A stretch of 64,000 nucleotides of DNA from Nitratireductor alexandrii (GTDB lineage: Bacteria; Pseudomonadota; Alphaproteobacteria; Rhizobiales; Rhizobiaceae), in contig NZ_RBVY01000005.1 of the NCBI RefSeq assembly GCF_004000215.1, forward strand, positions 248,001 to 312,000. Reading direction: 5' to 3'. This document shows positions 36,129 to 43,935 of this stretch, one piece after another. The position numbers and the translations under genes are program-made. Each line of letters opens with the position of its first letter. The stretch's first letter is position 1. Under the pieces are notes generated by a model, which saw only the letters and a program-made list of their open reading frames with translations, had not been told where the DNA came from and made no database searches.

Positions 36129-36719
36129 TCAGGTCCGCCTGGACCGGGACAGCGCGGCCTCGACCAGGATAAAGGCCGTCGCGCCGGCTTCCTCCATATA
36201 GTCCGGATCGCGATGCAACAGCACGACGGCGAAGGAGCCGTCGAGCAGCAGCACGATCCGCCGCGCCAGACGGTCCGGCTCCGCCAGCCCCGCGCCCGCA
36301 AAAATTTCCGCAAGCCAGGCCTCGAACTTCTTCTTATGCGCCGCGCCGATGCGCATCGCCGGGTGGCCGGGCATTGCCGCCAATTCGGCCGCCGTGCGCA
36401 GGAAGCCGCAGCCCTTCCATCCCGGCTTGCGGGCCGATCGGGCGAGCGCGCAGAAAATGCCGCGCACCTTGTCGGCAAGCGAACCGTCGGTTTCGGCGAA
36501 CCAGCGCCGGAAAGTGGCAAGATTGGGCTGGTCGCGCCCTTCCAGATAGGCGGCGATCAACTCGTCCTTGCTGGCGAAATGATAATAAAGCGTGCGCTTG
36601 GTGACCCCGGCCTTGGCGGCGACCGCATCGACGCTGACCGCGCGGATGCCCTCGCCGTAAAACAGCGTCGTGGCCGCCTGCACGATACGTTCGCGGGTGG
36701 ATAATGCCGTCGTCGCCAT
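36129..36719 (-). CDS. TetR/AcrR family regulator, divergent from enoyl-CoA hydratase gene
   Basis: A 196-residue TetR-type repressor. The DNA-binding domain reads TRERIVQAATTLFYGEGIRAVSVDAVAAKAGVTKRTLYYHFASKDELIAAYLEGRD; the C-terminal half is a ligand-binding helical bundle with GCGFLRTAAELAAMPGHPAM. It is transcribed away from the enoyl-CoA hydratase gene, with a palindromic operator between the two starts. The effector may be an acyl-CoA, inferred only from the neighbour. The ATG at 36719 is the first Met of the conserved part. Confidence 0.9.
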   Translation of the reverse strand: MATTALSTRERIVQAATTLFYGEGIRAVSVDAVAAKAGVTKRTLYYHFASKDELIAAYLEGRDQPNLATFRRWFAETDGSLADKVRGIFCALARSARKPGWKGCGFLRTAAELAAMPGHPAMRIGAAHKKKFEAWLAEIFAGAGLAEPDRLARRIVLLLDGSFAVVLLHRDPDYMEEAGATAFILVEAALSRSRRT

Positions 36720-36726
36720 GGCCCTA

Positions 36727-36750
36727 TGTATACCGACTAGTGAATATACA
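36727..36750. promoter_or_regulatory. Palindromic operator between tetR and enoyl-CoA hydratase genes
   Basis: TGTATA (36727-36732) and TATACA (36745-36750) are exact inverses, and the centre is the 6-bp palindrome ACTAGT (36736-36741) placed symmetrically. This 24-bp two-fold element is typical of a TetR site and would repress both divergent genes. Confidence 0.7.
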
Positions 36751-36807
36751 CAACAACGGCGTCGCGCTACCTTCCCGTCGTCCCCCCACGCACGCAGGAA
36801 AAGCACC

Positions 36808-37599
36808 ATGCCAGAACCGGTTCTCATCGACGTCGCCGACGGCATCGCCGTCCTCACCCTCAACCGTCCCGACAAGCTCAATGCGCTGTCCCGCGCGATG
36901 ATCGACCGCGTGCTGGACCTGCTCGACGGGATCGAGAGCGACAGCCGCTGCCGCGCAGTGATCCTGACCGGTGCAGGCCAGCGCGCCTTTTCCGCCGGCG
37001 CCGACATCGCCGAATTTCGCGAAAGCGTGCGCGCGGGCATCGACTGCGCCGTGCGCGACTTCGTGCGCCGCGGCCAGCGCATGACGGCGCGGATCGAGGC
37101 CTATCGCAAGCCGGTGATCGCGGCGGTCAACGGCTTCGCCTTCGGCGGCGGTTGCGAGATCGTCGAAGCCGCCCACCTGACGGTCGCCAGCGACGACGCC
37201 CTGTTCGCCAAGCCGGAAATCCGGCTCGGCATGCCGCCGACATTCGGCGGCACGCAGCGCCTCGCCCGGCTGGCGGGCCGCAAGCGCGCGCTGGAATTGC
37301 TGCTGACCGGCGAAACCTTCTCGCCGCGATATGCGCTCGAACTCGGGCTGGTCAACCGCGTCGTGCCGCACGACGAGCTGATGGCGACAGCGCGCGACCT
37401 GGCCGGTCGCATCACGGTCCACACCGCCTCGGCCGCCGCGGCGGTCCTGGCGGCGACCACGCGCGGCCTCAACATGAGCATCGCCGAGGGCCTGCAGACC
37501 GAATGCGACCTGTTCGCCGGCCTGGTGCCCACGCACGATCTCTCCGACCGGCTCGACCGGTGGCTGGCGCGCAAGGCGAAGCCGGTTCCGGCCGCATAG
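36808..37599 (+). CDS. Enoyl-CoA hydratase/isomerase family protein
   Basis: A 263-residue crotonase-fold protein. The CoA-binding and oxyanion loops are AGQRAFSAGADIAEFRES and NGFAFGGGCEIVEAAHLTVAS; PEIRLGMPPTFGGTQRLARLAGRKRALELLLTGETFSPRYALELGLVNRVVP completes the signature. The catalytic glutamate region of hydratases is seen as KPEIRLGMPPTFGG. Hydration of a 2-enoyl-CoA is likely, though isomerase or lyase activity is possible. It is controlled with the divergent TetR gene through the operator at 36727-36750. Confidence 0.9.
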   Translation: MPEPVLIDVADGIAVLTLNRPDKLNALSRAMIDRVLDLLDGIESDSRCRAVILTGAGQRAFSAGADIAEFRESVRAGIDCAVRDFVRRGQRMTARIEAYRKPVIAAVNGFAFGGGCEIVEAAHLTVASDDALFAKPEIRLGMPPTFGGTQRLARLAGRKRALELLLTGETFSPRYALELGLVNRVVPHDELMATARDLAGRITVHTASAAAAVLAATTRGLNMSIAEGLQTECDLFAGLVPTHDLSDRLDRWLARKAKPVPAA

Positions 37600-37624
37600 C
37601 GCGACAAACCGCGTGCCGGCGGTC

Positions 37625-37653
37625 TTTTCATTTGCCGTCGGCATGCCTATATT
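37625..37653 (+). promoter_or_regulatory. Probable promoter of the tmRNA gene
   Basis: TTTTCA (37625-37630) and TATATT (37648-37653) are 17 bases apart, with predicted transcription start near 37660. The -35 box is weak. Confidence 0.45.
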
Positions 37654-37659
37654 CGTCCC

Positions 37660-37980
37660 GTCAGCTTGACTGACTATGGCGATAAACTGCCGATGTAATA
37701 AGCCGTTCGGACCCGGGGGCGGTACCCGGCGCCTCCACCACAAACCGCTTTGCCTGGCGGTTTTTGATGGGGGCGAAATAGGATCGACGAAGGTGTAAAG
37801 ATCGGACTTTTGCCCGGCATTGTACCACCGTTATCGGGCTAAACTTGTAGTTGCAAACGACAACTATGCGGAAGCACGTCTCGCTGCGTAATGCGGCTCG
37901 ACAGCTTCAATTCAAGTCCTAGCGGTTCGCACCTCTAGGCGGGGTTCGGAGGCACCTGGCAACAGAAGCCTCCACTTCTC
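37660..37980 (+). ncRNA. ssrA: Circularly permuted two-piece tmRNA
   Basis: The acceptor part comes first: a T-arm (GTTCGGACCC region) and CGCCTCC-A-CCA ending at 37740. A spacer of 28 bases is removed, then GGGGGCG (37769-37775) begins the coding piece and pairs with the CGCCTCC acceptor strand. The tag ORF at 37853-37891 reads ANDNYAEARLAA and stops with TAA, the alpha-type degradation tag. A GGAGGC/GCCTCC hairpin near the 3' end suggests a pseudoknot or end structure. tmRNA rescues stalled ribosomes and tags the protein for ClpXP. Outer ends are approximate; the two junctions and tag are exact. Confidence 0.95.
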
Positions 37981-38104
37981 CCCATCTGCCTCCCCGTCCA
38001 TTCCCGTCCGCTGTCGCGCGTGTCGGCGCCGCTTGGCGCGCCCCGCGGCCGCTTTCCCGCGCGCACGCCGTCGCCGCCAAAATCATCCAGCCAGGGAGCA
38101 TGCC

Positions 38105-38659
38105 ATGTCCTCACCACAGAGCGAGCGCCTGTTCGTCTTCACCGGCGGGCCGGGCTCCGGCAAAACCACTTTGCTCGACGCACTGGCCGCGACCGGCTTC
38201 GCCGTCATGGACGAGGCCGGGCGCGGCGTCATCCGCCAGCAACAGGCGATCGGCTCCGACGCCCTGCCCTGGGCTGATCGGGCACGCTTCGCCGACTGGA
38301 TGCTGTGTTGGGAATTGCGGTCGCACGCGCTCGCCATGCAGCGCAGCGGGACCGTCCTGTTCGACCGTGCCATCCCCGACATTGTCGGCTATCTCGCCCT
38401 GTCGCGGCTTGCCGTGCCGCCGGCGTTGACACGGGCCGCCACCGATTTCCGTTACAACGCGACCGTCTTCATCGCGCCGCACTGGCCCGAGATCTACGTC
38501 AACGACGCCGAACGCCGCCAATCGCCCGAGGAAGCGCGGCGCACCCACGCCGCGATGGCAAACACCTATTCCGCCTTCGGCTACCGGCTTGTCGAATTGC
38601 CCAAAACCGGTCTTGCCGAACGGGTGCGCTTTGTGGTCGACACGCTGCGGACGGCATGA
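38105..38659 (+). CDS. AAA-family ATPase (NadR/Ttd14-like)
   Basis: A 184-residue P-loop protein. Walker A is VFTGGPGSGKTTLLDALAATGF; FAVMDEAGRGVIRQQQ and TVLFDRAIPDIVGYL follow, with the C-terminal ATVFIAPHWPEIYVNDAERRQSPEEARRTHAAMANTYSAFGYRLVELP. This matches the family annotated as AAA or NadR/Ttd14-like ATPases, which bind nucleoside phosphates or lipids; its substrate is unknown. It lies between ssrA and sspB on the same strand. The start at 38105 is the only ATG before the P-loop. Confidence 0.85.
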   Translation: MSSPQSERLFVFTGGPGSGKTTLLDALAATGFAVMDEAGRGVIRQQQAIGSDALPWADRARFADWMLCWELRSHALAMQRSGTVLFDRAIPDIVGYLALSRLAVPPALTRAATDFRYNATVFIAPHWPEIYVNDAERRQSPEEARRTHAAMANTYSAFGYRLVELPKTGLAERVRFVVDTLRTA

Positions 38660-38776
38660 GACATCGCCGGCCGCGATGCTGACCGGCGCCGCATGCGGGA
38701 ATATCGCACTCGCCGGTTCCATCTTTGTGCAAACCGCACTAAATCTAACCGGACTCACTCGATGGACCCCGACTGC

Positions 38777-39337
38777 ATGACGGACGACCAAATTCGCTAC
38801 GACATCCTCGCCCAGGAAGCCTTGCGCGGCGTGATGCGCAAGGTTTTGAGCGAGGTTGCCAAGACGGGCCTGCCGGGCAACCATCACTTTTTCATCACCT
38901 TCCTCACCGGCGCGCCCGGCGTGCGGGTCTCCAGCCGGCTGCGCGAGCGCTATCCCGAGCAGATGACGATCGTGCTGCAATACCAGTTCTGGGACCTGAA
39001 GGTGACCGATAGCGGCTTCGAGATCGGCCTGTCGTTTTCCGATGTGCCCGAAAAGCTCGAAATCCCGTTCTCGGCCGTGCGCGGTTTCTACGACCCGTCC
39101 GTCAATTTCGAACTCGAGTTCGACGTGAAGGTGGAGGCCCCGGCCGAAGAAGCGCCGGAACCGGAGGCGGACGACAAAAAAGCCGCCGCGCCCGCCAAGG
39201 CGACCGCGGCGAAAAAATCCGGCGGCGAGCGCGCAAAGAAGAAAAAGGACGATCTCAAGGCCGAGGAGCCCGCCGAGGCGGAGGCCGAAACCAAGGGCGC
39301 CCAGGTCGTCTCGCTCGATGCGTTCCGAAAGAAATAA
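38777..39337 (+). CDS. sspB: SspB, ClpXP adaptor for ssrA-tagged proteins (alpha type)
   Basis: A 186-residue protein whose first ~120 residues match alpha-proteobacterial SspB: IRYDILAQEALRGVMRKVLSEVAKTGLPGNHHFFITFLTGAPGVRVSSRLRERYPEQMTIVLQYQFWDL. The rest is a flexible acidic/basic linker (AKKSGGERAKKKKDDLK) ending in QVVSLDAFRKK, the likely ClpX-binding tail. SspB tethers ssrA-tagged substrates to ClpXP; its gene is only 0.8 kb from the tmRNA gene that makes those tags. An ATG at 38762 would add five residues. It is followed by DUF4169 and a ribbon-helix-helix gene on the same strand. Confidence 0.93.
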   Translation: MTDDQIRYDILAQEALRGVMRKVLSEVAKTGLPGNHHFFITFLTGAPGVRVSSRLRERYPEQMTIVLQYQFWDLKVTDSGFEIGLSFSDVPEKLEIPFSAVRGFYDPSVNFELEFDVKVEAPAEEAPEPEADDKKAAAPAKATAAKKSGGERAKKKKDDLKAEEPAEAEAETKGAQVVSLDAFRKK

Positions 39338-39366
39338 CCCAAAAGCGTGTCCGCTCGGGAGCGCCG

Positions 39367-39564
39367 ATGGCTGAGATCGTCAATCTGCGCCTGGCGCGCA
39401 AGCGTGCCGAACGGGCCGCGCGCGAAAAGCGGGCGAGCGAAAATCGCGCACGCCACGGCCGCACCAAGACCGAAAAGCAGACCGAAGCCCGCACCGAACG
39501 AACCGCCCGCGCAGCGCTCGACGGCCATCGCCGCGACAAGCCGCAAGGCGACGACCGGCCGTGA
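39367..39564 (+). CDS. DUF4169 family small basic protein
   Basis: A 65-residue, highly charged protein: MAEIVNLRLARKRAERAAREK followed by more Arg/Lys/Glu. This matches the DUF4169 pattern, a short helical protein of unknown role conserved in Hyphomicrobiales. Its stop overlaps the GTG start of the ribbon-helix-helix gene, and it follows sspB by 29 bases, so the three probably form one operon. Confidence 0.85.
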   Translation: MAEIVNLRLARKRAERAAREKRASENRARHGRTKTEKQTEARTERTARAALDGHRRDKPQGDDRP

Positions 39565-39812
39565 GCGGCGTGCGCAAACGATCGGTCACGATCCGCGGCC
39601 ACCGCACCAGCTATTCGATCGAACAGGCTTTTTACGACGAGTTGAAGAAAATCGCGGCCCGGCGTGATCGCGCCCTGGCCGCGCTCGTCGCCGAAATCGA
39701 CGAACAGCGCCCGCGCGACACCAATCTGTCGTCGGCATTGCGACTTTACGTGCTTGACCATGTGCGCGCGCGCGACGCCGAACGCGCCCGCCGTCCCGAA
39801 CCGTCATCGTAA
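39561..39812 (+). CDS. Ribbon-helix-helix domain protein
   Basis: An 83-residue protein with a GTG start overlapping the DUF4169 stop (GTGA). It begins RKRSVTIRGHRTSYSIEQAFYDELKKIAARRDRALAALVAEIDE, matching the RHH_4-type fold, where the first strand of a dimer enters the DNA groove. It may be a small regulator; the target is unknown. The DUF4169/RHH pair recurs in related genomes, which suggests that they work together. Confidence 0.85.
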   Translation: MSGVRKRSVTIRGHRTSYSIEQAFYDELKKIAARRDRALAALVAEIDEQRPRDTNLSSALRLYVLDHVRARDAERARRPEPSS

Positions 39813-39854
39813 CAGCCGCGCGCCGCGCTCGGCCGGGACGCGCCTGCCGCAAAC

Positions 39855-42800
39855 TCAGCGCCCCGGTGAATGGGACTTCAGAAATTCTTCGATGTCCATC
39901 GCGTCGAAATCGAGTTCCGAAGCGGAACCCGGCCTCGGTCTCGGCGGCCGCGCGGGCGGCGGCAGCGGCGTGCGGGTGATCGTGTCGGTCGATGCGGTCC
40001 CGGCCTCGTCGACCGGCTCGCGGGCCTGTTCGCGCGCGGCCTGTTCCGCACGAAGCCGCGCCTCCTCCTCCGCGCGCCGCCGGGCCTCGTCCTCGGCGCG
40101 GATGCGCGCGGCCTCTTCCTCGGCTTTCTGGCGCGCGGCCTCTTCCTTCGCCTTCAATCGCGCTTCCTCCTCGGCCTGGCGCCGCTCTTCCTCCTCGGCC
40201 TGGCGCGCGGCCTCTTCCTCTGCCTTCAACCGCGCGGCTTCCTCGGCCTGGCGCCGCGCTTCCTCGTCGGCCTGGCGCCGCGCTTCCTCGTCGGCCTGAC
40301 GCGCGGCCTCTTCCTCCGCCTTCAACCGCGCGGCTTCCTCGGCCTGGCGTCGCGCCTCTTCTTCCGCCTGGCGGACGCGGCGCAATTCGGCAAGCTGCGT
40401 GTAATAGCGCACTTCGCGCCGCAGCCGCTGCTTTTCGAGCAGTTCGGCCTGCATCTTTTCCACCCGCGCCTGTTCGCGCTCGAGCGCGCGCTGGGTCAGG
40501 AATTGCGCCAGCGGCGCGGTATCGAAACGGCGCATCACATTGCCGATCGGCCCTTCGGCGACAAAGCCGACCACCGGCTCGGACCCGACCACCGCCTCGT
40601 CGCCGGCCTCGTAACGAAGCTGCCCGTCCATCGACACCGCGCCGGAATTGAGATCGGCGCGGGCCTGCGTCTCCAAACGCGCCGCACCGGCCTCCATGAA
40701 CAGCGGCGGCGTACGGATCACGCCGCCGGCAATGGTGAAGGGGGCAACGATTTCGCCGATCCCGAGCGTCCCGTCGGCGACCAGCGCAGGCGCGAAACCG
40801 GCCGTCTGGTCTGCGGTGATGTCGCGGCCGATCTCGTCGGCGCGCGCCAGGATCGGCCCGAGCGCGTCCGCACTCAGGCCCGGCACGGCAAGCCCGACGA
40901 ACCGCGCCGTGCCCGATCCCGTCAGCGCCGCGATCAGCCCGCCGACGGTGCGCCCGCTTGCCGTCGCCGACGCGCTCAGATCGGCGCTGCCGCCCAAACC
41001 CGGCGCGCGCAGCAGCGTCGCGCTGTCGGCGCCCGCGATCTTCAGTTGGGCCGAAAACAGGCCCGCCCCCTGATTGTTGTTGAGCTCCGCAAGCCCTTCC
41101 AGCGAACCGCCGACGAAGCCGGCCTCAAGATCGGCGAGCCGCAGCCCTTCCCGGTCCAGCGCCAGAGTGAAGCTGGCCTCCTCCGCGCTCAGCCAGGCAC
41201 CGACGCCGAGCGTGCCGACCTCGAACGCCAGCCGCCCGGTAAACGGCACCGTCGCGGCCTGGACAAACGGCGCGTCGGGCCAGCCCTCGCCGTCATATTC
41301 GATCGCCCCTTCGCCGAGCACCAGCCCGGCCGCGAGCGCGAGATCGAACCCGCCGAGCGCGAGCCTGCCGGCGAGATCGGGCATCCCGTCCGCGAGCCGC
41401 GCCCGCAAATCTCCCGAAACCGTATTGCCGGCGAGATTGCCGGCGATCTCGGAAAGCGTGAGCACGCCCCCCTCCAGCGCGACATCGCTTTTGAGATCGG
41501 CGGGAAGCCCGAGCCCCATGCCGGGCAGGGTCAGGCCCGAGGTCATCAGCCACGGTTCCAGATCGTCGCCCGACAGGTCGAGCCCGCCCTTGGCCGACAG
41601 CGCCATGCCGTTTACCGTGGCGCTGCCGGAAAACCGCGCCTGGGCCTGCGGCGACAGGAGCGCGAACCGGACCGCGGCGCCTTCCGACAAGGTGCCGTCC
41701 ACCGCCAGTTGCGCCGTGCCTTCGCCGGTCAGGCCGAGATCGAAGGCCGGCAGGCCGGCAAAGGCCAGCAGTTCGGCGGTATTCGTGGTTTCGGCCTCCA
41801 GCGACAGCGCCAGCGGCGCGCCGAAAAGGTCGCCGTCGAAAGCCTCCGACGACAGCGACAGGCTGACATCGCTGTCGCCGATATGGCCCTGCGCGCCCAG
41901 CGATGCCTGGCCCGGCCCCGCGCCGGCGCGCTCCAGGCTCGCCACCATGTCGATCTGCGCGTCGTCCATCAGCCCCTGATAGGCATCGGCCCGGCCGGCA
42001 AGCGCGGCCGCCAGGGCGTTTTGGGGAAAGCGCGCCGCCACCAGCCGCGCGAACGGGGCGAGATCGCCGGCGAGGATGGAGGCGTCGACGGAGCCGCTCG
42101 GCCGGCCGTCAATGTCGCGTAGCTTCGCCGTCGCGCTGATATTGGCGCCGGCCAGGCCGGTCACCGCCAGCCGGTCGATGTCGAGCTGGTCGCCGCGCAG
42201 CCTGAAGGCGGTATCGACCTCCTCGGCAGCCAGGCCCGACAGCCGCACCGGCCCCGCCTTCAGGCTGAAATCGATGTCGTGGCCGCCGAAATGGGTCACG
42301 CCGGCATCGCTGACGAACAGCGAGGCGAATGCCGCCATGCCGTCGACGTCCAGCGCCTCGCCTTCCAGCTTGGCGGTCATGGCCGGCCGCACGGCGTCGC
42401 GCCGCTGGCGGTCGAGCGAGCCGCGAAACCGCGCCGTGCCCAGGATCAATTCCAGATTGTTGAAAAGCTGGCGCTCGGCGCCCAGTTCGACATCGGCGGC
42501 GAAACCGGCGGCCGGCAGGCGCCGGATCGCCTCGTCGACGTCGCGCGCAAGCCAGGCCGCGAAGCCCGACGGCTGACCGACCGCCAACAAAAGCCGGCCG
42601 TCGAAGCGCATTGCCTCGCCGGCCGAAATCAGCCCGTTCGCCTCCAGCCGCGTGCGGCCGGGCAGCGTCGCGCGCAGCGTGTTGACCGTCCAGCCGTCCG
42701 CGCCCGGCTCGGCCGAGAACGACACGTCGCGAATGGTGGTATCGCCGGCCACGATCGCCGGCAGGTCGATGTCGACCGTGCCCGCGATGCCCGGCCGCGG

Positions 42801-43811
42801 CAGGTCGAGCACGGCCTCGTTGAGCGCGTCCAGGCGATCCTGCAGCGCCAGGCCGGTTATGTCGCCTGCTTCGCCCTCCCCGCGGTCGAGCCGCACCTGC
42901 GCGCCGGTCGCCTGGATCAGGAAACGCGGCGAGACGCCGAAATCGAGCAGCGCGGTGCCGTCGGCGGTATAGGGGTCGTCGAGCGTACCGGTCTCGAGCC
43001 GAAACTCCGAAACGTCGAGCCGGTTGTTGTCGAGCGTGAACGCGCCGGCGAAACGAAAGCCGGCCGGCGCTTCGGGCTGCTCGCCCGTCTCGCCGTCGGC
43101 GCTGCGGATGCCTGCATCCAGTTTGAAGCGGCCGTCATAGCTGGCCGCCCCGTCATGCAGCCGCGCCCGGCCGTCGGTTTCCAGCGCGAAGGCGCGGTCG
43201 CTCGGGCGCACCCGCGCGCGCAGCCGCAACGTGCCGTCGTCCTCGACGGTACCGGTCGACAGCGTGACCGCCGCCGCCTGCCCGTCGAGGCGCATCGATC
43301 CGTCGAGCCGCCACGGCCCGGCGAGCGTGCGCGCGGCGATCTCGGCATTGATCTCGCTGACAATATGCTCGCGGCCGCTGAGCGCATGACGCAGCCGCAC
43401 CCTGCCTTCGGCCACCGTGATCTTTTCGAGCGATATTTGCGACGGATCGAAAAGGCTCGCCGGCCGCGCCGCCCAGTCTATGGTGCCGTCCTCGGCCACC
43501 GTGATGACCGCCGACGGCCGCTCGAGCCGCATGTCGAAGATCAGGATCTCGCCGCGCAGGAACGGCGACAATTCCGCGTCCATCGAGAAGCTGTCGACCG
43601 TCATCTGCGGCTCGCCGGGCGTCGCCCCGGCCACCCTGACATCGGTGAACCGCACCGAGGGGAACGGCAAGAGCCGCGCCGTGGCGGTGCCCTCCACCGT
43701 GACCGCGCGGCCGAGTATGCGGCTTGCCTCGCGTTCGAAATCGGCGCGATAGCTGGTCCAGTCGACAAAATAAGGCCCCACCAGCGCCGCGGTGAGCACC
43801 AGCACGATCAA
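39855..43811 (-). CDS. Giant AsmA family protein with C-terminal coiled coil
   Basis: At least 1318 residues. An N-terminal membrane segment (LVLTAALVGPYFVDWTSYRADFEREASRILGRAVTVEGTATARLLPFPSVRFTDVRVAG) is the hallmark of AsmA/TamB-like proteins, which form long hydrophobic grooves across the periplasm for lipid transfer. The middle is repetitive beta structure. Residues about 1120-1257 are an Ala/Glu/Arg/Lys coiled coil (EEAARLKAEEEAARQ pattern), followed by a Pro-rich stretch and an acidic tail (ELDFDAMDIEEFLKSH). The given start is TTG. The frame continues upstream as FLARLFVFIGG, and AGGAG seven bases before a CTG at 43841 suggests the true start may be that CTG. Confidence 0.88.
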   Translation of the reverse strand: MIVLVLTAALVGPYFVDWTSYRADFEREASRILGRAVTVEGTATARLLPFPSVRFTDVRVAGATPGEPQMTVDSFSMDAELSPFLRGEILIFDMRLERPSAVITVAEDGTIDWAARPASLFDPSQISLEKITVAEGRVRLRHALSGREHIVSEINAEIAARTLAGPWRLDGSMRLDGQAAAVTLSTGTVEDDGTLRLRARVRPSDRAFALETDGRARLHDGAASYDGRFKLDAGIRSADGETGEQPEAPAGFRFAGAFTLDNNRLDVSEFRLETGTLDDPYTADGTALLDFGVSPRFLIQATGAQVRLDRGEGEAGDITGLALQDRLDALNEAVLDLPRPGIAGTVDIDLPAIVAGDTTIRDVSFSAEPGADGWTVNTLRATLPGRTRLEANGLISAGEAMRFDGRLLLAVGQPSGFAAWLARDVDEAIRRLPAAGFAADVELGAERQLFNNLELILGTARFRGSLDRQRRDAVRPAMTAKLEGEALDVDGMAAFASLFVSDAGVTHFGGHDIDFSLKAGPVRLSGLAAEEVDTAFRLRGDQLDIDRLAVTGLAGANISATAKLRDIDGRPSGSVDASILAGDLAPFARLVAARFPQNALAAALAGRADAYQGLMDDAQIDMVASLERAGAGPGQASLGAQGHIGDSDVSLSLSSEAFDGDLFGAPLALSLEAETTNTAELLAFAGLPAFDLGLTGEGTAQLAVDGTLSEGAAVRFALLSPQAQARFSGSATVNGMALSAKGGLDLSGDDLEPWLMTSGLTLPGMGLGLPADLKSDVALEGGVLTLSEIAGNLAGNTVSGDLRARLADGMPDLAGRLALGGFDLALAAGLVLGEGAIEYDGEGWPDAPFVQAATVPFTGRLAFEVGTLGVGAWLSAEEASFTLALDREGLRLADLEAGFVGGSLEGLAELNNNQGAGLFSAQLKIAGADSATLLRAPGLGGSADLSASATASGRTVGGLIAALTGSGTARFVGLAVPGLSADALGPILARADEIGRDITADQTAGFAPALVADGTLGIGEIVAPFTIAGGVIRTPPLFMEAGAARLETQARADLNSGAVSMDGQLRYEAGDEAVVGSEPVVGFVAEGPIGNVMRRFDTAPLAQFLTQRALEREQARVEKMQAELLEKQRLRREVRYYTQLAELRRVRQAEEEARRQAEEAARLKAEEEAARQADEEARRQADEEARRQAEEAARLKAEEEAARQAEEEERRQAEEEARLKAKEEAARQKAEEEAARIRAEDEARRRAEEEARLRAEQAAREQAREPVDEAGTASTDTITRTPLPPPARPPRPRPGSASELDFDAMDIEEFLKSHSPGR

Positions 43812-43935
43812 GCCGCCGATGAATACGAACAGACGGGCCAGAAACCTGCTCCTGAGTCGTCGATAGCCGACACCTTACCCCGATCGGCGTGTCGATAAAG
43901 TGGCGGCGCCGATCCCGGCCAGCGCGAAAAACCCG

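Noticed and set aside
37919-38117. Two short minus-strand frames over the end of the tmRNA region
   Set aside because: They overlap the structured tmRNA and have no ribosome site or conserved look.
39870-42122. A 750-residue plus-strand open frame
   Set aside because: It is the shadow of the AsmA gene; composition is that of a complement of Ala/Glu/Arg codons.
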